The notes below the pieces were generated by a model, which saw nothing but the letters and a program-made list of their open reading frames with translations, did no database searches and was not told the DNA's origin. 64,000 bases of DNA from Blastomonas fulva (GTDB taxonomy: Bacteria > Pseudomonadota > Alphaproteobacteria > Sphingomonadales > Sphingomonadaceae): assembly GCF_003431825.1 (NCBI RefSeq), contig NZ_CP020083.1, positions 310,001-374,000 of the forward strand, written 5' to 3'. The position numbers and the translations under genes are program-made. Position 1 is the stretch's first letter. Every line of letters begins with the position of its first letter. Below, one piece after another: positions 36,014 through 45,508 of the stretch.

Positions 36014-37414
36014 TCAACCAGCCGCGCCATAGCGGCCGCGCAGATAGTGCCATGATGCGCGCAGGCCCAGCGCCTCGCCGCCCTTGGGCTGGCCGGGCCG
36101 GGGCGTGGGCCGCCACGCATAGGTGTCGAAATGCGCCCAGGGCACGCCCTCGCCGACAAAGCGCTGCAGAAACAGCGCCGCGGTGATTGCACCGGCGAAC
36201 GCCCCACCGCTGTTGCCGATGTCCGCGATATCGCTGACATACATGTCCTCGTACCCCGGCCACAGTGGCAGCCGCCAGCACGGATCGCCCACCGCCCTGC
36301 CGCTGGCGACCAGACCATCGGCCAGCGGATCGCTGTTGGCGAACAGGGCTGGCAGATCAGGCCCCACCGCAACCCGCGCCGCGCCGGTGAGCGTGGCGAA
36401 GTTGATCATCACATCGGGCGGAGTCTCGCTCGCCTTGGCCAGGCAATCGCCCAGCACCAGCCGGCCTTCGGCATCGGTGTTACCGATCTCGACGGTGATC
36501 CCCTTGCGGCTCCTGAGCACGTCGCCGGGGCGGAAGGCGTTCCCCGAGATGGCGTTCTCCACCGCGCCGACCAGCATGTGCAACCGCACCGGCAGGCCTG
36601 CGCGCATGATCAGTTGCGCCAGCGCCAAGGCGTGCGCGGCGCCGCCCATATCCTTTTTCATCAGCAGCATGCCCGCCGCCGATTTGATGTCGAGCCCGCC
36701 GCTGTCAAAGCACACGCCCTTGCCGATAATGGCGACGCGGGGATGATCCTCGCGTCCCCAGTGCAGCTCGATCAGCCGCGGCGCATGGCTGCGCGCCGCC
36801 GCGCGCCCGACCGCGTGGATCATCGGATAGCCGGTGGCAAGCGCGTCGCCGCGGGTCACTTCAAGCGTCGCGCCATAGCGCCTGGCGAGCGCCTCTGCTG
36901 CGGATTCGAGATTGCCGGGGCCCATGTCTTCGGCGGGGGTGTTGACCATGTCGCGCACCCAGGCGGTCGCCTCTGCCTCTGCAATGCGATCAGGAAGCCG
37001 CGCGGGATCGCCGGTCAGCAGCACGCGCGAGCCTTGCGGATTCTCCTCTGGCTTCTTGTAGGTGGTCAGACGGTGCTGGGCGAGCGCCCAGCCGATCACC
37101 GCATCGCCTGGCCTGACATCACCTCCCAGCCTGAAGGTGCCCGCGGCGAGAATTTCCGGCGCCTTGGCAAGGCACCAGGGCCGCAGATTGGCGATATCGG
37201 CCACCCCCAGCACCACCGCCCATTCATCGGCCGTATCGCCCGGAACCACGACCAGCTCATGCGGACGCGCGGTGAAGCGCATCGCGGCGAGGTGGTTGCG
37301 CACGCGCGGCGGCGCCGACGCCAGCCAGGCCGCCAGGCCGGCCTTGTCGACGAGGTTAAGCAGGCGTGCGGGCTGGCCAATGTCCGGCTGGACGAGGTGA
37401 GACAAATCCATCAT
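36014..37414 (-). CDS. Leucyl aminopeptidase family protein (M17)
   Basis: About 466 residues. The metal-binding/catalytic segments of M17 are intact: GKGVCFDSGGLDIKSAAGM, LMKKDMGGAA and NTDAEGRLVLGDCLA. It removes N-terminal residues from peptides in the cytosol. The chosen start ATG 37414 follows immediately after another possible start (37432). It is divergent from the DUF3298 lipoprotein gene. Confidence 0.92.
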   Translation of the reverse strand: MMDLSHLVQPDIGQPARLLNLVDKAGLAAWLASAPPRVRNHLAAMRFTARPHELVVVPGDTADEWAVVLGVADIANLRPWCLAKAPEILAAGTFRLGGDVRPGDAVIGWALAQHRLTTYKKPEENPQGSRVLLTGDPARLPDRIAEAEATAWVRDMVNTPAEDMGPGNLESAAEALARRYGATLEVTRGDALATGYPMIHAVGRAAARSHAPRLIELHWGREDHPRVAIIGKGVCFDSGGLDIKSAAGMLLMKKDMGGAAHALALAQLIMRAGLPVRLHMLVGAVENAISGNAFRPGDVLRSRKGITVEIGNTDAEGRLVLGDCLAKASETPPDVMINFATLTGAARVAVGPDLPALFANSDPLADGLVASGRAVGDPCWRLPLWPGYEDMYVSDIADIGNSGGAFAGAITAALFLQRFVGEGVPWAHFDTYAWRPTPRPGQPKGGEALGLRASWHYLRGRYGAAG

Positions 37415-37460
37415 TGTCGCAGCATAGAGCATTTTTCAGCCAGCCGAGCGAGACAGAAAT

Positions 37461-38267
37461 ATGAACGGTCGAAAACCGGCGCAGATCACTCTGGCCGTGC
37501 TGGTGGCACTGGCGCTGCCCGGCATCGCCGCGTGCGAGCAGGGAACCCCAGTCGCCCAGAAGACCAAGGCGCCCGTCGCCAGCACGAAAGCCGCGACCGC
37601 GGTCAGCTTCGAACGCGAAACCAAGGCCTTTGCCTTCACCTATGAATACCCAGCCCAGGCCGCTGCCCTGCCCAGGCTGGCCGCGATGCTCGATGCCGAG
37701 CGCACCAAGGCGCTGGGCGAGCTGGAAGCGCAGACCGCAGAGGCACAGAAGGAAGCGGCGGACAACGACTATCCGTTCAACCCGCACATGCTGGGCGTCG
37801 GCTGGAAGGTTACCGGGGAGAGCCCCGAGATGCTTGCCATGGTGGCGGAGATCAGCAGCTATTCGGGCGGCGCGCACGGCAACACGGGTTATGAAGCGCT
37901 AATCTGGGACAAGGCGGCGGACAAACGCATCCAGCTGGCCGCGCTGTTCACGGACATGGCCATGGCGCTCGAGCCGTTGCGCGAGGGCTATTGCACCGCG
38001 CTCAATGTGGAGCGTCGCGAAAAGCGCGGCGAGCAGATCGGCGAGCCCGACGACATGTTCAACACCTGCCCGCCCTTTGCCGAGCTGGTGCTGGTGCCCT
38101 ATGCCAGCAGCGACAGCGGTTTCGACCGGATGATGTTCATCGCCGCGCCTTATGTCGCGGGCCCCTATGTCGAGGGGGTTTACGAGATCAGCCTGCCGCT
38201 TTCCGGCGCAGTGCTGGAAAGGATGAAGCCCGAATACCGCGCAGCCTTTGCCGCCCCTGCGGAGTGA
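37461..38267 (+). CDS. Lipoprotein with DUF3298/DUF4163-like domains
   Basis: 268 residues. The signal peptide has the lipobox G-I-A-A-C25, so it is a membrane-anchored lipoprotein. A PdaC-type N-terminal region and a DUF3298 domain follow (SSYSGGAHGNTGYEALIWDKAADKRIQL). Related domains occur in RsiV anti-sigma factors and peptidoglycan deacetylases. No catalytic residues are visible. It converges with the monooxygenase gene. Confidence 0.82.
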   Translation: MNGRKPAQITLAVLVALALPGIAACEQGTPVAQKTKAPVASTKAATAVSFERETKAFAFTYEYPAQAAALPRLAAMLDAERTKALGELEAQTAEAQKEAADNDYPFNPHMLGVGWKVTGESPEMLAMVAEISSYSGGAHGNTGYEALIWDKAADKRIQLAALFTDMAMALEPLREGYCTALNVERREKRGEQIGEPDDMFNTCPPFAELVLVPYASSDSGFDRMMFIAAPYVAGPYVEGVYEISLPLSGAVLERMKPEYRAAFAAPAE

Positions 38268-38270
38268 CGA

Positions 38271-39791
38271 TCACTCCGCCGCGATGGCGGTCTGCTGCGG
38301 CGCGTGCGCATCGGCCTTGCGGAAGGCGAGCACGCCATCGTCCACCGCCTCTTCGCGCAGCACCTTGCGGTCGAACAGATAGTCCTGGTTGAGCCGCCAC
38401 GGCATGCGGTCGCCCTGCTTGGGCAGGATATGCAGCGCGCGCTGGACATAGCCCGACGAGAAATCGAAGATTTCCTCCTCGTTGACCGGGCCGTCGCTAC
38501 CCAGCACCGGCACCGCTACATCGGTACCGGTCGCAGCCATGTGGTTGAGCGTGCGGCAGACGAAGTCGGCGACGATATCGACCTTGAGCGTCCAGGAGGC
38601 ATTCAGATAGCCGAAGACGATCGCCATGTTCGGCACATCGCTGAACATGCAGCCCTTGTAGTAATAATGCTGGGTGAAATCGACCGGCTGGCCATCGACC
38701 GAGAACGCGACCTTGCCCGCCATCGCAAGCTTGAGGCCGGTGGCAGTGATGATCACGTCGGCATCCAGATGCTTGCCCGATTTGAGATCGATTCCGGTAG
38801 GCGTGAACCTGTCGATATGATCGGTGACGATATCGGCCTTGCCGTCGCGGATCGCCTTGAACATGTCGCCATCGGGGACGAGGCACAGCCTTTGCTCCCA
38901 GGGGCCATAAGGCGGCTGGAAATCGGGCTCGTTCATTTTCGAACCCATGATCTTGCGGATCCGCTTGAGCAGATAGTCGCCGACCTTCTTGGGATTTTCG
39001 CGCGCACGCTTGAACGAAATCTGCTGCATCCGGACGTTCTTGAAGCGGATGAAGCGATAGGCCCATTCATCGGGCATGATGGCGCGCAAGCTGTTGGCCA
39101 GCCAGTCCTTGGCGGGGCGGCTCCAGTACCAGGTCGGCGTGCGCTGCAGCATCGTGACGTGCTTGGCCTTGTCGGTCATCGACGGCACAATCGTCACTGC
39201 AGTTGCGCCCGATCCGATCACGACGATGTTCTTGCCTGCATAATCGAAGCCCCGGGGCCAGAATTGCGGGTGGATGATCTCGCCGCCAAAGCTCTCGCGA
39301 CCCTCGAACGCGGGGTCGTAGCCCTCGTCATAATCGTAATAGCCGGTGCCCATGAACAGATAGTTGGCGGTGAGGTGGCAAACGCCCTGCCCTTCGACCT
39401 CGGCAGCGATCGTCCAGCGCGCATCGCTGCTCGACCAGCTGGCAGAGAGCACCTTGTGGCCCAGGCGGAGATGGTCATTGAGCCCGCGTTCGTCCTTGAT
39501 CCGGCGCAGATAGCTCAGGATCGAGGGACCGTCGGCGATCGCCTTCTGCTCACGCCAGGGCTCGAACTCGAACCCCAGGGTGTGCATGTCGCTGTCCGAG
39601 CGGATGCCGGGGTACTGGAACAGGTTCCAGGTGCCGCCGATGTCGCTGCGCTGGTCCAGAATCGCAAAGCTGCGTTCGGGGCACTTTTCCTTGAGATGGA
39701 CCGCCATGCCGAGTCCCGAAATCCCCGCGCCGATGATCAGCACATCAAGATGGGTGGCGGCTTTGAGGTCGGACGGCTTTTCGTGCTTCAT
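38271..39791 (-). CDS. Flavin-containing (Baeyer-Villiger type) monooxygenase
   Basis: 506 residues. There are two Rossmann folds: the FAD site GAGISGLGMAVHL near the N-terminus and the NADPH site GSGATAVTIVP. Between them is the Baeyer-Villiger fingerprint FGGEIIHPQFWP. It inserts oxygen next to a ketone or oxidises heteroatoms; the substrate is not predictable. It is the downstream neighbour of the small HTH gene, with its own promoter in the gap 39792-39914. Confidence 0.9.
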   Translation of the reverse strand: MKHEKPSDLKAATHLDVLIIGAGISGLGMAVHLKEKCPERSFAILDQRSDIGGTWNLFQYPGIRSDSDMHTLGFEFEPWREQKAIADGPSILSYLRRIKDERGLNDHLRLGHKVLSASWSSSDARWTIAAEVEGQGVCHLTANYLFMGTGYYDYDEGYDPAFEGRESFGGEIIHPQFWPRGFDYAGKNIVVIGSGATAVTIVPSMTDKAKHVTMLQRTPTWYWSRPAKDWLANSLRAIMPDEWAYRFIRFKNVRMQQISFKRARENPKKVGDYLLKRIRKIMGSKMNEPDFQPPYGPWEQRLCLVPDGDMFKAIRDGKADIVTDHIDRFTPTGIDLKSGKHLDADVIITATGLKLAMAGKVAFSVDGQPVDFTQHYYYKGCMFSDVPNMAIVFGYLNASWTLKVDIVADFVCRTLNHMAATGTDVAVPVLGSDGPVNEEEIFDFSSGYVQRALHILPKQGDRMPWRLNQDYLFDRKVLREEAVDDGVLAFRKADAHAPQQTAIAAE

Positions 39792-39914
39792 GGGTCAGGC
39801 TCTCCGGTCGCAGTCCGCTTGGCCGCGGCTCTCTTGCGTCATCCAAAGGCTATACCATGCTTACATCGTTGTAAATTGCAACCGGTTTTGGCCCGATCCG
39901 GCCATAAAGCGCGA

Positions 39915-40112
39915 TCAGGCGACGCGCTCGTCCGCGATCCTCTCGAGCAGGCGTTGCGCGACCGAGGCGCGGATGGGTTCGCCGCGCTCGATCTTGCGCA
40001 AGGTGTTGTAGCTGATGCCGAAGCGGCTCATCACCGCCTCTTCGGTACGTGCGGGGCAGCTGCGCAGGACATAATCGGCAATATCGTCGGGCAGACGCAT
40101 CAAATCGTCCAC
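39915..40112 (-). CDS. Small helix-turn-helix protein
   Basis: 65 residues. The centre (EEAVMSRFGISYNTLRKIERGEPI) reads as a short HTH of Xre-like type, and the C-terminus SVAQRLLERI continues the fold. It overlaps the 3' end of the dehydrogenase gene by 13 bp; an in-frame ATG at 40100 is an alternative start. It may regulate the neighbouring metabolic genes; this is inference from position. Confidence 0.65.
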   Translation of the reverse strand: MDDLMRLPDDIADYVLRSCPARTEEAVMSRFGISYNTLRKIERGEPIRASVAQRLLERIADERVA

Positions 40113-41686
40113 TTTCCGTCGATCCGCGACAGCACGCCTGGCTGGCCGCCTTCGCGCAGCTCGGGCGGCAGCAGCGCAGCGGGCAGGTCCTGATAGGCGA
40201 CCGGGCGCAGGAACCGGTCGATGGCGAGCGTGCCCACCGAACTGGTGCGGCCATCCGAGGTAGCGGGATAGGGCCCGCCGTGGTTGACCGCATGGGTGAC
40301 CTCGACGCCGGTCGGCCAGCCATTGGCGAGGATGCGGCCGACCCGGCGCTCGAGCACGGGCAGCAGCGCGCGCGCATCGTCGATGTCGGCCTCGTCCATG
40401 TGCAACGTCGCGGTCAACTGGCCTTCGAGTGCGGACAGCACCGCAAGAAGCTCGGCGCGGTCGGCGCAGCGCACGACGATCGACGCGGCCCCGAACACCT
40501 CGTGCTGCAGCTCGGCATTGGCAAGCCAGTCGGCGCCGGTCACGCTGAACAATGCGGTGCGACCCTCGTGCGGGCCGGTGGGGTGCACGCCGCGTGCGAT
40601 GGTCCTGACCTCGGGCGTGGCGGCGAGTGCTGCGCTGCCCTTTTCATAGGCGGCGTGGATGCCTGCGGTGAGCATCGTCTGCGGCGCCTGCGCTTCGACG
40701 AGCTGCCCGGCTTCCGCCAGAAACGCGTCCAGCGCAGCCGACTCGATCGCAAGCACCAGCCCGGGATTGGTGCAGAACTGCCCCGACCCCAATGTCAGCG
40801 AGCCGATATAGCCCGCCGCCAGCGCCTTGCCCCGCGCCGCCAGAGCTTCAGGCAGCAGAATCACCGGATTGATTGCCGACATTTCGGCATAGACCGGGAT
40901 CGGCTGGGTCCGCGCCGCAGCGATCTTCATCAGCGCCTCGCCGCCGCCGCGCGATCCGGTGAAGCCGACTGCCTGGATGCGCGGATCGGCGACCAGCGCC
41001 GCACCAAGCGCATTGCCGGTTCCGCTGAGCAGGCTGAACACGCCTGCGGGAACACCGGTGTCAGTCGCAGCCCGGACAATCGCGCCGGCAATCAGCTCGG
41101 AGGTTCCGGGGTGTGCAGGGTGCCCCTTGACCACCACCGGACAGCCAGCCGCGAGCGCCGAAGCTGTGTCGCCGCCTGCGGTTGAAAACGCGAGCGGGAA
41201 GTTGGATGCGCCGAACACCGCGACCGGGCCCAGCGGCACCATGCGCAGCCGCAGCTCCGGCTTGGGCGGGGTGCGCGCGGGATCGGCATGATCGATGCGC
41301 AGCCTGAGCCACTGGCCGTCGCGCACTTCGCTGGCGAACAGCCGCAGCTGGCCGCGGGTGCGCCCACGTTCGCCGGTGATCCGCGCCACCGGTAGCCCGG
41401 ATTCGCGCGATGCCCGTTCGATCAGCGCATCGCCCAACGCCTCGATATTGGCGGCGATGGCATCCAGGAACGCGGCGCGGGTCTCGCGCGGAAGATCGGC
41501 ATAAGGGATCGCGGCAGCCTCGGCAGCAGCGCAGGCATCGGCAACGTCCTGCTCGCTCGAGCAGAAGAAGCCGATATCGTCGATGCTGGCACCACAAGCG
41601 GGGTCATAGGCGTGGAACACTTCACCGCTGCCGCGCCGCTCGCCCGCGATGAAATATTCGCCCGTGAGAGGCGCGGCGTGGATCAT
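40100..41686 (-). CDS. 2-oxoglutarate semialdehyde (2,5-dioxovalerate) dehydrogenase
   Basis: 528 residues, an NADP-type aldehyde dehydrogenase of the KGSADH type III group. The catalytic Cys is in TLGSGQFCTNPGLV, the general-base Glu in PVYAEMSAINPV, and the cofactor loop is GFTGSRGGGEAL. It is the last enzyme of hydroxyproline catabolism, making 2-oxoglutarate. It is joined by ATGA overlap to the amidohydrolase gene upstream and is the distal enzyme gene of the operon starting at 47448. The role assignment leans on the cluster. Confidence 0.88.
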   Translation of the reverse strand: MIHAAPLTGEYFIAGERRGSGEVFHAYDPACGASIDDIGFFCSSEQDVADACAAAEAAAIPYADLPRETRAAFLDAIAANIEALGDALIERASRESGLPVARITGERGRTRGQLRLFASEVRDGQWLRLRIDHADPARTPPKPELRLRMVPLGPVAVFGASNFPLAFSTAGGDTASALAAGCPVVVKGHPAHPGTSELIAGAIVRAATDTGVPAGVFSLLSGTGNALGAALVADPRIQAVGFTGSRGGGEALMKIAAARTQPIPVYAEMSAINPVILLPEALAARGKALAAGYIGSLTLGSGQFCTNPGLVLAIESAALDAFLAEAGQLVEAQAPQTMLTAGIHAAYEKGSAALAATPEVRTIARGVHPTGPHEGRTALFSVTGADWLANAELQHEVFGAASIVVRCADRAELLAVLSALEGQLTATLHMDEADIDDARALLPVLERRVGRILANGWPTGVEVTHAVNHGGPYPATSDGRTSSVGTLAIDRFLRPVAYQDLPAALLPPELREGGQPGVLSRIDGKWTI

Positions 41687-43332
41687 TGCGTCAAATCTTC
41701 CTGTTCGATTGTCAAATATCCCGGGGGTAACCCGCGATCTGCCTTCGATCGCGCCACAATGGCGCGGATATCTGCTCTCAACGCCTTGCCCTCGTAGAAG
41801 ATGCCATCTTTTACGGTCCAGGCGATACCGCCGACCCGCTGCGCCTTGCCGGTGGCATCGTCGAGCTTGAGCGTACCGGTGGCGAACAGCAGCTTGAGAT
41901 TGGCGATGGGATTGCCCTTCACGATTACCAGATCCGCCTTCTTGCCCGGCTCGATCGTGCCGATATCGGCATCGTGCCCAAGCAGCCGTGCGCCTTGCTG
42001 CGTCGCCGAATTGATCACCTCGAGCGGGCTGAACCCGGCCTCGCGCAGCAGTTCCATCTCCTGGATATAGCCGAAGCCATAGGTGTTATAGATATAGCCC
42101 GCGTCTGAACCCACGGTGACTCGGCCGCCGCGATTCTTGTATTCGTTGACGAAGCTCATCCACAGCCGGTAGTTTTCCTTCCAGTCCATCTCGCGCTCGG
42201 TGGTCCAGTCGAACCAGTACGAGCCGTGATTGATCCGGCTGGGGCGATACCAGTCCCAAAGCGCGGGCATGGTGTATTCGTTGTGCCAGAAAGCGCGGTT
42301 CATCCGCATCAGGTCGCGGCTGGCGAGATAGGCGGTGAAGGTCGGATCGAGCGTGAAGCCGCGCTCGAGCAGCGTCTCCATCACCTCGTTCCATTTGTCC
42401 GACCCGGGCCTTGCGGTCTGCTGCCACAGCCTGCCCGCCTCGCCGAAGCGCATCTGCTCGTCGGTATTGATGAAGTCGGTCGGCCAATCCTGCAATTTCT
42501 GGTTGGTGAACATGGCTTCGGGCAGGCCGTACCAGTGCTCCATCGATTCGAGCCCGGCGCCGCTGGTGCGCAGCACATTGGCATAAGCGACGACACCCTG
42601 CGCGTGGTGCATCGTCGAATGCAGGCCGAGCTTCTTCGCTTCCTCGATACCCGCGATCAGCGCCGCCTCGCTGCCGCCAATGAATTTGATGCCGTCTGCG
42701 CCGCGCCGTTTGGCATCGCGGATCGCCAGACGTCCTTCCTCTGCGGTGCGGATCGGCAGGCCGATCTGCTGGAACATCGGATAGACATCGAGCCGGGGCC
42801 CGGTAATCTCGTTGCGCGCAAGCCGGCCCTTGATCGCGACCTGCTGCTCGATTGACATCTCCGACGAGCCGACATTGCGCGCGGTGGTGATGCCGTGCGC
42901 GAGCCAGAGCTTGAGCACATAATCGGACGGCACGCCCTGTCCGTCGCTCAAGGTGTGCAGATGGACATGCGCATCAACGAAGCCGGGGAGCACGTAGTGC
43001 CCGGTGAGGTCGTACTCCTTGTCGCCGCGCGGGGGACGCCGGGCCTCCTCGATCGCACCGGGCGAACCGATCGAGACGATCCGCACGATGCGGTCGTTCT
43101 CGATGACGATGTCCACCGGGCCCTGCGCGGGCGCGCCCGTGCCATCGACATAGATCGCGTTGCGCAGCACGGTGCGCGGCCATGGCCCCTCGCCCAATGT
43201 GCGCGGCGGAATGGGATCGGCGACCTCGCGCGGCTGCGCCTGCCCGAGCGCCTGACCCTGCAGCGGCGCCGATATGCTCCCCGCCAACGCAAGCGCCGAT
43301 GCAATCGTCAACCCTATGCGCCCGATCCGCAT
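41683..43332 (-). CDS. Exported amidohydrolase (prolidase/imidazolonepropionase-like)
   Basis: 549 residues with a signal peptide (to SAPLQGQA). The metal-binding start is GFVDAHVHLHTLSDG and the late Asp is in VTVGSDAGYIYNTYG. The fold ends with GTIEPGKKADLVIVKGNP, typical of subtype I amidohydrolases. Members of this group include Xaa-Pro carboxypeptidases/prolidases, which would fit release of (hydroxy)proline from peptides in the periplasm. That role is inference from the operon. Confidence 0.82.
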   Translation of the reverse strand: MRIGRIGLTIASALALAGSISAPLQGQALGQAQPREVADPIPPRTLGEGPWPRTVLRNAIYVDGTGAPAQGPVDIVIENDRIVRIVSIGSPGAIEEARRPPRGDKEYDLTGHYVLPGFVDAHVHLHTLSDGQGVPSDYVLKLWLAHGITTARNVGSSEMSIEQQVAIKGRLARNEITGPRLDVYPMFQQIGLPIRTAEEGRLAIRDAKRRGADGIKFIGGSEAALIAGIEEAKKLGLHSTMHHAQGVVAYANVLRTSGAGLESMEHWYGLPEAMFTNQKLQDWPTDFINTDEQMRFGEAGRLWQQTARPGSDKWNEVMETLLERGFTLDPTFTAYLASRDLMRMNRAFWHNEYTMPALWDWYRPSRINHGSYWFDWTTEREMDWKENYRLWMSFVNEYKNRGGRVTVGSDAGYIYNTYGFGYIQEMELLREAGFSPLEVINSATQQGARLLGHDADIGTIEPGKKADLVIVKGNPIANLKLLFATGTLKLDDATGKAQRVGGIAWTVKDGIFYEGKALRADIRAIVARSKADRGLPPGYLTIEQEDLTQ

Positions 43333-43375
43333 GATACCCGCTCCCCTGCCAAGTGAAGTTGCGCTTTTGATGATG

Positions 43376-44803
43376 TCAGATACCCGTCACCGGAGCATCC
43401 TGCCGCGCCTGGCTGCGCGAGCGGCTGTAGAGGAAATAGAAGGCGAGCCCCGCCACATTCCACAGCGCAAAGCGCACCAGCGTCTGCGAAGGCAGGCTGA
43501 TCATCAGATAGAGGCAGCCCAGGATCGCCAGCGTGCCGACCAGATAGGGCTGCGGGCACTTGAACACGCGCTTGAGTTCGGGCGCGCGCTTGCGCAGCAC
43601 CATCAGGCATCCGCCCACCGCGATGAACGCCAGCAGCGTGCCCGCATTGGCGAGCTCGGCAATCTCGTCGAGCCGGAAGAAGCCCGCCACTGCAGCGACG
43701 AACACTCCGGTGATGCCGGTGACAAGCACCGGAGCACCGGTCTTTGCCGACACTCGCGACAGCACCGGGGGCAACAGGCCATCGCGCGCCATGACGAAGA
43801 AGATGCGGCTCTGGCCGTACATCATCACCAGGATCACCGAGGGCAGCGCGATGAGCGCAGCCAGCGCCACCAGATAGGATGCGGTGGGGTGGCCGAGGGT
43901 GCGCAGCACCAAAGCCAGCGGCTCAGGCGAATTGCCCAGCGTCACATAGGACATCGCGCCGATCGCCGACAGCGCGACGGCCATGTAGATCAGCGTGCAA
44001 ACCGCCATCGATCCAATGATCCCGATGGTAAGATCGCGCCCCGGATTGCGCGCCTCTTCGGCCGAAGTCGCCACCGCGTCGAATCCATAGAATGCGAAGA
44101 ACACGATCGCAGCCGCCGCCATCACCCCGCGGGTCGATCCGTCCTGTACCGAGCTGCCGAAGCCATAGGGCATGAACGGGGTAAGGTTGTCGGCATCGAA
44201 CGCCGGTGCGGCCAGCGCGATGAACGCGGTCAGCGCCACGAGCTTGATGATGACGAGGATGATGTTGAGCGTCGCGCTCTCGCGCGTGCCCGCCATCAGC
44301 ATGCCCGCGATCGCCAGCGATACGACCACCGCAGGCAGGTTGATGATCCCGCCGGCATGGGGTCCTGCCAGCAGCATCTCGGGAAGCGAAACCCCAGCCG
44401 ATTGCAGCCAGCCGACCAGATAGCCCGACCAACCGACCGCGACGGTGGAGCAGGCCAGAGAATATTCGAGGATCAGGCTCCATCCGACCACCCAGGCCAG
44501 GGTCTCACCGACCACCGAATAGGTGTAGGTGTAGGCCGAGCCCGCCGTGGGGATCATCGTTGCCAACTCGGCATAGGCCAGAGCCGCGCAGGCGCACACT
44601 GCGCCCGCAATCGCGAACGCCAGGATCACAGCGGGCCCGGCGCGCTCGGCACCGACGCCGGTGAGCGTGTAGATGCCGGTGCCGACGATTGCGCCGACGC
44701 CCAATGCGATCAGGTGCGGCCAGGACAATGTCGGCTTCAGCCGGCTGCCCTCTGGCGCATCGGACGCCTGTACGATCAGCTTTATCGGCCCGAAAAACCC
44801 CAT
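43376..44803 (-). CDS. APC-family amino acid permease
   Basis: About 475 residues with 12 predicted membrane helices. The first helix carries the APC substrate motif (ALGVGAIVGTGIYTLTG) and helix 6 is AAIVFFAFYGFDAVAT. It resembles the cationic amino acid transporter (CAT/YfnA) subgroup. In this operon it probably imports hydroxyproline or proline. ATG 44803 is preceded by AAGGG at a good distance; a GTG at 44827 overlapping the GntR stop is an alternative. Confidence 0.88.
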   Translation of the reverse strand: MGFFGPIKLIVQASDAPEGSRLKPTLSWPHLIALGVGAIVGTGIYTLTGVGAERAGPAVILAFAIAGAVCACAALAYAELATMIPTAGSAYTYTYSVVGETLAWVVGWSLILEYSLACSTVAVGWSGYLVGWLQSAGVSLPEMLLAGPHAGGIINLPAVVVSLAIAGMLMAGTRESATLNIILVIIKLVALTAFIALAAPAFDADNLTPFMPYGFGSSVQDGSTRGVMAAAAIVFFAFYGFDAVATSAEEARNPGRDLTIGIIGSMAVCTLIYMAVALSAIGAMSYVTLGNSPEPLALVLRTLGHPTASYLVALAALIALPSVILVMMYGQSRIFFVMARDGLLPPVLSRVSAKTGAPVLVTGITGVFVAAVAGFFRLDEIAELANAGTLLAFIAVGGCLMVLRKRAPELKRVFKCPQPYLVGTLAILGCLYLMISLPSQTLVRFALWNVAGLAFYFLYSRSRSQARQDAPVTGI

Positions 44804-44823
44804 GATGTGCGTCCCTTGTCGTT

Positions 44824-45501
44824 TCACCCAGCCGCAGCGCCGGGTGTTTCTGTGTCATTTGCGTTCAATTGCACGCGAAGATCGTCGAGCGTCTTGCCGA
44901 TATGCGATACCGCCAGCGCCGTCACCCTCGGTTCGTCGCGCGCGATCCACGCCGCCAGCAATTCGCGGTGCTCCTCGTTGGCGCGCTCGTCGCGGCCCAG
45001 CGGCTCTAGATGCTTGCGGACATAGCGCTCGGACAGCACGTGCAGCCGTTCAAGGATGGTGAATGTCACCGGCCGCCGCGCGGGTCGCAGCAGCGCCAGG
45101 TGAAAGGCGCGGTTGAACGCCCCCACCCCCTCGCCCCGCGAATCGGTGAGCACATCGAGCCTGTCCAGAATATCGGCAGCGGCGCGCTGGTCGACACTGG
45201 AAGCCGCGCGCGACGCCAGTGCGGCCAGATCGGGCTCGAGCTTCAGGCGCAGCGCAAAGACCTCTTCGGCCTCGGCGGTGTTGAGCGCGCGGACGGTGAA
45301 ACCGCGATTGGCCTGCGATGCCAGCAAGCCTTCCTCTTCGAGCCGGGCGAGCGCCTCGCGCAGCGGGATCTTGCTGACCCCCAGCTCCGCCGCCAGCGCA
45401 TCCTGCCGGATCGGACGTCCGGGGGCGACGGCACCGGTAAGGATGCGGTCGCGGACCAGATCGACCAGCTGCTCTGAAAGATTGCGGACAACGATGCTCA
45501 T
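44824..45501 (-). CDS. GntR family regulator (FCD subfamily) of the hydroxyproline operon
   Basis: 225 residues. The winged helix is PGRPIRQDALAAELGVSKIPLREALARLEEEGLL, and an FCD domain with His residues follows (FNRAFHLALL, NEEHRELLAAW). It is encoded within the operon, 8 bp after the epimerase gene and overlapping the permease start region. It likely represses the divergent promoters through the palindrome at 47450-47466, with a hydroxyproline-derived effector (inference). Confidence 0.9.
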   Translation of the reverse strand: MSIVVRNLSEQLVDLVRDRILTGAVAPGRPIRQDALAAELGVSKIPLREALARLEEEGLLASQANRGFTVRALNTAEAEEVFALRLKLEPDLAALASRAASSVDQRAAADILDRLDVLTDSRGEGVGAFNRAFHLALLRPARRPVTFTILERLHVLSERYVRKHLEPLGRDERANEEHRELLAAWIARDEPRVTALAVSHIGKTLDDLRVQLNANDTETPGAAAG

Positions 45502-45508
45502 CGGCCCC

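Noticed and set aside
38304..40193. Plus-strand open frame of 629 codons opposite the monooxygenase
   Set aside because: Antisense shadow; the minus strand has clear Rossmann and Baeyer-Villiger motifs.
43274..45025. Plus-strand open frame of 583 codons opposite the permease and GntR genes
   Set aside because: His/Arg/Gln-rich shadow of membrane-protein codons.
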